NCBI GenBank assembly: GCA_002687025.1 | Contig: NYZG01000344.1 | Coordinates: 1-6,128 of the forward strand | Reading direction: 5' to 3' | DNA from: Candidatus Poribacteria bacterium | GTDB lineage: Bacteria; Poribacteria; WGA-4E; GCA-2687025 | DNA: 6,128 nt | In this document: positions 1-4,216 of the stretch, piece after piece | How the letters are laid out: each line of letters opens with the position of its first letter | Position numbering within the stretch: the stretch's first letter is position 1 | Program-made: the position numbers and the translations under genes | The notes under the pieces: model-generated | What the model saw: the letters and a program-made list of their open reading frames with translations, nothing else | What the model was told of the DNA's origin: nothing | The model's database searches: none

Positions 1-80
1 CGGCAGCCGCTTGTCATAAGGCTTTCGTCGGGCGCCTACATCTTGTGCCTGGGATTCTGTGCCGGCCGCTTCGCCGCCCT

Positions 81-177
81 CGGTTATGACATAATCAACA
101 TTATCGGAAGGCCAGTCGCGTGGCCCGGCTGCTGCCGCCCTTGCGGCAGGGACGATAACCGCGAAACGATTATCGGA
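81..177. repeat. AT-rich cluster of inverted and direct repeats
   Basis: In otherwise GC-rich DNA, this segment carries several related TTAT/ATAA motifs. TTATG-A-CATAA at 84-94 is a perfect dyad. ATAAT (91-95) and ATTAT (100-104) form another, with CAAC between them. The 9-mer ATTATCGGA occurs at 100-108 and again at 169-177. CGGTTAT at 81-87 is inverted as ATAACCG at 155-161, and CGATAA (153-158) pairs with TTATCG (170-175). The arrangement looks like a set of half-sites for a DNA-binding regulator, or the promoter zone of a gene to the left of the window. No downstream gene in the window explains it, so the role is inference only. Confidence 0.4.
132..149. repeat. 7-bp GC hairpin with 4-nt loop
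   Basis: CTGCCGC at 132-138 and GCGGCAG at 143-149 are perfectly complementary around a 4-nt loop. Neither side is followed by a T-run on its transcribed strand, so it does not look like a classical intrinsic terminator. It sits inside the dyad cluster and may simply be part of that element. Confidence 0.4.
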
Positions 178-399
178 CACGGCGGCATGCGGTGGCGGTC
201 GTGGGCGGGCACGCCGCGGCGCGGGCCGACGGCGCCGCTCCCGTGAGGACGGCCGCTTCTGAAACCTTGTGGGCCGCGGTGCCACCACGGCAACACAGAG
301 AATACGAAGTGGGACACAGGAGAAGAGGGCGAGCAGTGAGGGACACGTAACCAGGCGTGGGGACTCACCGTAGCGGCGTGCCTAGAGAGTAGGGAGCTA

Positions 400-434
400 T
401 GTGCGGCAGGGCGGCGGGTGAGTGGCGCCGCACA
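400..434 (-). terminator. Possible 3' hairpin after the DUF6785-type gene
   Basis: TGTGCGGC (400-407) and GCCGCACA (427-434) form a perfect 8-bp inverted repeat around a 19-nt GC-rich interior. It begins 5 nt downstream of the TAA that ends the minus-strand membrane-protein gene. The position is right for a terminator or an RNA-stabilising 3' hairpin. On the minus strand the second arm is followed by only a scattered set of Ts (TAGCTCCCTACTCTCT), not a proper U-tract, so intrinsic termination is uncertain. Confidence 0.4.
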
Positions 435-439
435 CCACA

Positions 440-2326
440 TTAGAAGAGGAAGCGATACGTCGGCGCCTCCAGGACGGCGCCCCGCAGCATCCACAGCGAG
501 CCGACGACGAAATCGCCCAAGATGACGCCGAGGAAGAACGGTTGCGCGCGCCGAAGGAGTGGGAGGCCGCCGAAGCGGAGGATCGCCAACTTGGCCGCCC
601 AACTGACGAAGATCGAGCACCAGAACAGGTTTATCGACCACCCGCTCGTGACCGCGTACCCAGCCGGGTGGAGAGGGAACCAGACGTAGCGCGCGCGCAA
701 CGCGGCCAGCAACAGCGTGATGGCCGCGCCGTAGGCCACGGCGAGTGAGGAGCCCGCGCTGGGGGCGGTCTGCGCGGCGATCCACCCGGCGAGGCGACCG
801 AAGGACTCAGGTACCTTCCCCACGTTGGGGATGCCGTGCCGGAACGAGTAATGGGCGAGGGCCCAGAACGACACCAGCGGCGCCAGCGCGGAGGCGAGCA
901 GCACAGCCAGTACCAGCGCGCGAGGGCGGGTCCTGCTCTGCTCCCCGAGCTTGAACCCCTCGAGCTGGTGCGGCATCGGGTGACCGCGGTACGCGCGGTT
1001 GTAGCCCTGATGGAACGAGAGCGCGGTCATGTCCGCGGTCGACAGCGCACGCGTGCCGAACACGTCTACGATCATCAGGTGCGGCCCGGCGCGATGCAGG
1101 TCGTGGACCGGCGACCCGAGCTCCGCGCGCATCCGCGTTATCCCGAGCGACAGCACGAAATAGCCGAGGGTGAACAACGCCGCCACCCATGGCGTCATCT
1201 TGAGCGCCATGCAGAACCAGAGCAGCGCGGCCACGCCCGCCGCCCCTCCGATGAGCGCCACACGTGGCGTTCGATAGTCGATGCGGGGATCGCCACGTAG
1301 CACGGCCCGCAGATGCCGCCGCGTAGTCCACAGCGCCAGGACACACAGACCCGCATATGCGCCGGCCGCCTGGGCCTCGATGTACGGGAAGTTCGGCAGG
1401 CGCTGCAGTCCTATCGCGCGCCCGGCGATCATCTCCAGCTTCCAGAACAGGTAGAGGAACCAGGCGGAGAACGACATGTCCAGGGGCATGAAGAACGCCA
1501 GACCGACGGCGTAAGGCCACAGAGAAAGCGGCGTCCATCCGATCGCGTTCCACGGCGGATTGGGAGCAAGCGGGGCCAGGTCGTAGAGCTTCCCGCCCAC
1601 GCCGGGCACGGCGGGATACAGGAAGTTCAGGCCGTTCAGCAGGTTCGCCATCCCCGCCAGCGCGAACCCCAGCCACATCGCCCGATTGGTGAAGAGCGCC
1701 GATGAGCGCGTCGTCATGTGCAACGGCAATTGGATGATCGGGTACGACAGCTTCTCCGTCTCGGTCCACTGCTCCCTCACGAGCAGCGTCAGGCAGAGCA
1801 TCACGACCGACAGCACCAGGATGAACCCCGACCATACCAACGCCGAAGGCAGAAGCGCCCGCACATGCGGCCACGTGTATAGCGACGACCCGCCGTCGGC
1901 CAGCGCCTTGATCGAGCCGACGTCGCCAACGACCAGCCAGTCAGGGACGTAGCGGAAGAACAGCGCGTCCCAGTCGTTCTCGGGGGTCGCCAGGTGGCGC
2001 AGCCCGTTGGTGAACGTCCCCAGCACCTGCATCAAGTCGAGGCCGCCGATGCCGCTGGCGACGCAGAGCATCGTGTACAGCACGACCTGCTCGGCCCGGT
2101 TCAGGAGGGCGCGTCGGTAGCCCGGCAGCGCTCGCCCCAGAGCGCTCATGCCGATGACGACGAACAGGATGAATATGACGTGGTGGAACAGTGAGACGGT
2201 CGTCGGATACCCGGATGCCCACGTAGCCGAAGCCATCAGCCAGAAGTTATTCGCCACGACGAGCAGCACGCCCAACGCGTAAGCCCGGAATCGCACAGCC
2301 GCGAAGACGTGCGCTGGCTTGTGCAT
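440..2326 (-). CDS. DUF6785/DUF6784-type polytopic membrane protein
   Basis: This 628-residue integral membrane protein matches my recollection of the DUF6785 (N-terminal) and DUF6784 (C-terminal) pair found in Planctomycetota, Armatimonadota and related groups. I count roughly 13-14 hydrophobic segments, near residues 15-35, 43-63, 80-100, 160-183, 216-236, 264-300 (two), 318-335, 354-372, 378-396, 470-492, 526-544, 562-582 and 596-615. Recognisable family stretches are ATPENDWD (113-120), REQWTETEKLSYPIIQLPL (184-202), RAELGSPVHDL (400-410), the WFPLHPAGYA block (549-558) and PFFLGVILGDF (596-606). Family function is unknown; a transporter role is plausible from the topology, and a relation to oligopeptide-transporter-like proteins is only a guess. 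The ATG at 2326 is the only in-frame start before an upstream TAG at 2381-2383. Its ribosome site is weak: a GGAG lies 13 nt upstream. All 23 Trp codons are TGG. It is divergent from trpF and ends with TAA. Confidence 0.85.
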   Translation of the reverse strand: MHKPAHVFAAVRFRAYALGVLLVVANNFWLMASATWASGYPTTVSLFHHVIFILFVVIGMSALGRALPGYRRALLNRAEQVVLYTMLCVASGIGGLDLMQVLGTFTNGLRHLATPENDWDALFFRYVPDWLVVGDVGSIKALADGGSSLYTWPHVRALLPSALVWSGFILVLSVVMLCLTLLVREQWTETEKLSYPIIQLPLHMTTRSSALFTNRAMWLGFALAGMANLLNGLNFLYPAVPGVGGKLYDLAPLAPNPPWNAIGWTPLSLWPYAVGLAFFMPLDMSFSAWFLYLFWKLEMIAGRAIGLQRLPNFPYIEAQAAGAYAGLCVLALWTTRRHLRAVLRGDPRIDYRTPRVALIGGAAGVAALLWFCMALKMTPWVAALFTLGYFVLSLGITRMRAELGSPVHDLHRAGPHLMIVDVFGTRALSTADMTALSFHQGYNRAYRGHPMPHQLEGFKLGEQSRTRPRALVLAVLLASALAPLVSFWALAHYSFRHGIPNVGKVPESFGRLAGWIAAQTAPSAGSSLAVAYGAAITLLLAALRARYVWFPLHPAGYAVTSGWSINLFWCSIFVSWAAKLAILRFGGLPLLRRAQPFFLGVILGDFVVGSLWMLRGAVLEAPTYRFLF

Positions 2327-2410
2327 TGCGTGCGTCGGGCTCCAGGCGTGGCGAACGGCGACGGGTGGCGGCGTCCATGTCTACCAGACGCCGGCCGCCT
2401 GAGCAACAGG

Positions 2411-2425
2411 GCGCCCCTTGGGCGC
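2411..2425. repeat. Inverted repeat touching the trpF -35 box
   Basis: GCGCCC (2411-2416) and GGGCGC (2420-2425) are perfect inverted arms around CTT. The right arm ends on the first base of the proposed -35 hexamer of the trpF promoter. A repressor bound here could block that promoter, but the motif is short and such palindromes arise often in GC-rich DNA. Confidence 0.35.
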
Positions 2426-2453
2426 TGACGGGGTCCGCGGCTCGCGCTATAAT
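2425..2453 (+). promoter_or_regulatory. Sigma-70-type promoter for trpF
   Basis: A perfect -10 box TATAAT lies at 2448-2453. Exactly 17 bp upstream is CTGACG (2425-2430), which keeps the core TGAC of the TTGACA consensus, four of six positions. Transcription would start near 2460 and leave a leader of about 36 nt before the trpF ATG at 2496. That leader is too short for a classic trp leader peptide and attenuator, so regulation by attenuation is unlikely. An exact TATAAT in DNA this GC-rich is unlikely by chance. Confidence 0.75.
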
Positions 2454-2484
2454 GGGGCACGCGCATCCGACGCGCGGCCCAATC

Positions 2485-2488
2485 GGAG
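2485..2488 (+). promoter_or_regulatory. Ribosome binding site that fixes the trpF start
   Basis: GGAG lies 7 nt before the ATG at 2496. It selects that start over an in-frame ATG at 2418, which lies upstream of the -10 box and so could not be on the same transcript. Confidence 0.7.
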
Positions 2489-2495
2489 CGGCGGC

Positions 2496-3107
2496 ATGGC
2501 TACGCGTGTCAAGATATGCGGCATAACGAACGTCGAGGACGCGGCCACGTCGGCGCGCCTAGGCGCGGACATGCTCGGCTTCATCTTCGCGAGACGCAGC
2601 CCACGCTGCATCACTACCGACGCGGCGGCCAGAATCGCTCGCACGCTGCCCGCGTTCCAGCAGACCGTCGGCGTCTTCCTCGACGCCTCTTCGTCCCAGG
2701 TCATCGACACATGCGCCGAGGCCGGGCTCGGCTTCGCGCAGTTGCACGGCGGCGAGTCACCCGACGACTGCGCGCGCGTTCAGGAAGCGGGCCTCCCCGT
2801 CATCAAGGTGCTGACGATCGCATCAGTAGATGACCTACGTCCGGCGGCCGACTACGATGGCGTGGCCGCCTTCCTGCTCGACCGCGCACGCGGCGGCCCC
2901 ATGTACGACTGGGCGATTGCGTCTGAGGCCGCCCACACGCTGACCACGCCGGTGATGGTCGCAGGCGGCCTTACCCCGGACAACGTAGCGTCGGCGATCG
3001 CGATCGCGCACCCGTACGCCGTGGACGTGGGTTCTGGGGTCGAGTCGGCGGCGGGCAAGAAAGACGCCTACAAGCTCGCGGCGTTCCTCAACGCTGCGCG
3101 TTCCTGA
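2496..3107 (+). CDS. trpF: Phosphoribosylanthranilate isomerase
   Basis: TrpF converts N-(5-phosphoribosyl)anthranilate into the 1-deoxyribulose phosphate form (CdRP) by an Amadori rearrangement, in cytoplasmic tryptophan synthesis. The product is 203 residues, normal for a monofunctional TrpF barrel. Family signatures run in order: VKICGIT (5-11), with catalytic Cys8; LGFIFARRSPR (27-37); TVGVF (57-61); QLHGGE (82-87); IKVL (103-106); LLD (127-129), with the likely catalytic acid Asp129; VAGGLTPDNV (155-164); and VDVGSGVE (176-183), followed by KKDAYK (188-193). One oddity is the segment after Asp129. It reads RARGGPMYDW, shorter than usual and without the normal GG(T/S)G phosphate-loop pattern. 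No other trp gene is adjacent. The gene ends in TGA, followed in frame three codons later by TAG (3117-3119). Confidence 0.95.
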   Translation: MATRVKICGITNVEDAATSARLGADMLGFIFARRSPRCITTDAAARIARTLPAFQQTVGVFLDASSSQVIDTCAEAGLGFAQLHGGESPDDCARVQEAGLPVIKVLTIASVDDLRPAADYDGVAAFLLDRARGGPMYDWAIASEAAHTLTTPVMVAGGLTPDNVASAIAIAHPYAVDVGSGVESAAGKKDAYKLAAFLNAARS

Positions 3108-3115
3108 GAACCGGC

Positions 3116-4141
3116 CTAGCCGCCACCCTCACGCACGTCGTCACCTGGCAGCAGAACGCGGCCGTCCGGGTGGAACAGCTGCCACGCGGCACGGTACGAC
3201 ATCAGCCCCGGCATGTGCGTCAGGGCTGAACCTTCAAGTTCGCCCGAGACGGCAACGCCCGTGACGCTGCTCCAGGTCGTGCCGGTCTCGGCGTCCCGCA
3301 TTCGATCCGGGCCGGTGGCGAGGAACACGTGTTCCGCCTCACCGACCACGCGCGAGAAGATCGCGGCGCCTGAACTCTCCGGGTTGAACGTCACGACGAC
3401 GGGCGTTCCCGCGAGATCGAGGTTGAGAGTCGGCGACTCCAGAAGCGACCGCACCGTCGTCGAGAACGCGCGGCCCCCGAGCATCCAGGCGTAGACGAAG
3501 CGCTCAGGGTCACGGTAGAAGTCCAACCCGTAGTTGTCGGCCGTCCTGGACATGCTCAGCACGGTCGTGTCGGGGTGTGCGTCGAGCCATCCCTCCCATG
3601 TCATCATCTCGCCGGGCACGATCGCCAGCTCCGTCGCCAGCAGCGGCCCCCGCATTGCGCGACCCAGCAGGTGGCTCCACAGCGACTCCGTCTCGGCATC
3701 CATCATCACGAGGCTGCGGTTCCACAGCATGCCGGACACCGTCAGCGTCAGCTCCCGCTCCCCGACCTTCCTGGCGTACACGACGCCGTTGTGGCAGAGG
3801 TGTCACCATGTCGCCGCGATCGCCACGCCTCCCAGGTGGTCGTTGATGATCTCGCGGCTCGGGCCGGTGAGCATGTTGATGGGATAGGCGCGGGCCGCGC
3901 CGTTCACGACGACGCCTATCACCAGCTCCTTTGCCGTCACCTCGTCGTCGACATCGCGCCCCGCGATGTACGGCGCATCGACGATGGGCGGGAACGGGCG
4001 CACGACCCTGACGGGCTCAAACGGCGGCGTGGCGTCGCTCAGGCGCGATTGGGCGGATCCCATGCGCGGCATCAGACAGGCGACCGATAGCGCCAACGTC
4101 GCCAGACTGGCGAGCTGGCGGAGGGCGAGCGTAGCGTGCAT
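3116..4141 (-). CDS. DUF3179 protein, candidate selenoprotein (Sec at TGA 3803-3805)
   Basis: The frame runs from ATG 4141 to TAG 3116 and is interrupted once, by an in-frame TGA at 3803-3805. Read as selenocysteine (U) it gives 341 residues. The N terminus is an export signal, with a hydrophobic core about residues 10-24. Cleavage could follow GSA (28-30), or a lipobox-like LSVAC ending at Cys22 could direct lipidation. The DUF3179 domain then follows: VIGVVVNGAARAYP (74-87), EIINDHLGG (97-105), then TW-U113-H-L-C116-HNGVVY. In the family this site reads approximately TYCxLCxxGxxF, so the TGA replaces the first Cys of C-x-x-C. Downstream similarity continues in the same frame: VSGMLWNRSLVMMDAETESLW (in two parts, 135-143 and 144-155), WEGWLDAHPDTTVL (182-195) and AWQLFHPDG (319-327). 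Apart from Cys22, Cys116 is the only cysteine. The biochemical role of DUF3179 is unknown; a UxxC pair suggests redox chemistry outside the cytoplasm. The alternative is a pseudogene with one nonsense mutation or a sequencing error, which the precise placement and the hairpin argue against. Confidence 0.8.
3773..3787 (-). promoter_or_regulatory. Candidate bacterial SECIS hairpin
   Basis: On the minus-strand mRNA, GGCGU and ACGCC pair perfectly over 5 bp around the loop CGUGU. Counting the U of UGA as 1, the stem is 19-23 with 29-33 and the loop is 24-28, so 20 nt separate the UGA from the loop. Known bacterial SECIS elements lie inside the coding sequence with the apical loop about 16-37 nt after the UGA and a G among the first two loop bases; here the second base is G. 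CC/GG pairing across an internal loop could lengthen the stem. The stem is short and the codons also encode the family-conserved G-V-V-Y-A, so the fit is supportive but not proof. Confidence 0.55.
3803..3805 (-). other. In-frame TGA, proposed selenocysteine codon 113
   Basis: The minus-strand codons read ACA TGG TGA CAC CTC TGC CAC, giving T-W-U-H-L-C-H with no change of frame on either side. Starts and stops on both sides are in one frame: 4141 and 3781 differ by 360 nt. The codon is the only in-frame TGA inside the four genes, while about 50 Trp codons across them are all TGG. Confidence 0.8.
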
Positions 4142-4148
4142 GTTGGCG

Positions 4149-4154
4149 CTCCTC
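4149..4154 (-). promoter_or_regulatory. Strong ribosome binding site of the DUF3179 gene
   Basis: The minus strand reads GAGGAG with 7 nt before the ATG at 4139-4141. It is the best Shine-Dalgarno sequence in the window. It supports this ATG as the start and argues that the N-terminal half, with its signal peptide, is actively translated and not a relic. Confidence 0.75.
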
Positions 4155-4181
4155 GAACGGGTGACCGACGGGCATCGATCC

Positions 4182-4187
4182 AGTATA
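4182..4187 (-). promoter_or_regulatory. Weak -10-like box before the DUF3179 gene
   Basis: TATACT on the minus strand matches the -10 consensus at five of six positions and lies about 40 nt before the ATG. No acceptable -35 box is found 16-18 bp upstream. It could allow separate transcription of the DUF3179 gene, but the 75-bp gap and shared strand fit cotranscription with the upstream gene equally well. Confidence 0.25.
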
Positions 4188-4216
4188 CGGAGCGTCGCAC
4201 ACCTGAGGACAGCCGG

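Larger units (their letters stand above)
1..439. other. Non-coding left flank, no supported gene
   Basis: This stretch lies downstream of the membrane-protein gene that ends at 440. The short open frames across it, such as 43-246 plus and the frame 84-785 minus that runs into the neighbouring gene, have arginine- and proline-rich compositions typical of antisense or out-of-frame reading of GC-rich DNA, and none resembles a known family. I see an AT-rich dyad cluster at 81-177, a 7-bp hairpin at 132-149, two copies of ACACAG at 293-298 and 314-319, and a hairpin at 400-434 just after the stop codon of the next gene. I found no cloverleaf that would indicate a tRNA, including tRNA-Sec, although that was judged by eye only. 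Confidence 0.6.
2327..2495. promoter_or_regulatory. Divergent spacer between the membrane-protein gene and trpF
   Basis: This 169-bp spacer must hold the start signals for both divergent genes. The rightward promoter for trpF is clear and listed separately. For the leftward gene the best candidate I can find on the minus strand is TTGCTC (complement of 2401-2406) with a 17-bp spacer and TAGACA (complement of 2378-2383). Each hexamer matches consensus at only three of six positions, so it is weak. A 6-bp inverted repeat at 2411-2425 sits between the two start regions and could be an operator affecting both. Confidence 0.5.

Noticed and set aside
43..246. Small 67-residue plus-strand ORF in the left flank
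   Set aside because: No ribosome site, no recognisable family, and composition typical of chance frames in GC-rich DNA.
84..785. Minus-strand ORF of 233 residues overlapping the end of the membrane-protein gene
   Set aside because: Its right part is an out-of-frame reading of the DUF6785-type gene, and it is Arg/Pro-rich without family similarity.
2378..2406. Leftward promoter TTGCTC / TAGACA for the membrane-protein gene
   Set aside because: Spacing is 17 bp, but each hexamer matches only three of six consensus positions, so it is mentioned only as the best available candidate in the spacer.
2418..2495. Longer trpF starting at the ATG at 2418
   Set aside because: That start lies upstream of the TATAAT box, lacks family similarity in its first 26 residues, and is outcompeted by the ATG at 2496 with a GGAG 7 nt upstream.
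3112..3122. CGGC-CTA-GCCG hairpin between the convergent genes as a bidirectional terminator
   Set aside because: Only 4 bp with a 3-nt loop and no T-run on either strand; too weak to call.
3782..3805. Frameshift between two halves of the DUF3179 gene
   Set aside because: The N-terminal and C-terminal halves are in the same frame; only a single TGA codon separates them, and the residues on both sides align with the family without an indel.
3803..3805. TGA read as Trp or Gly through an altered genetic code
   Set aside because: The family has Cys at this column, all Trp codons I counted (about 50) are TGG, trpF ends in TGA, and no other in-frame TGA occurs in the four genes.
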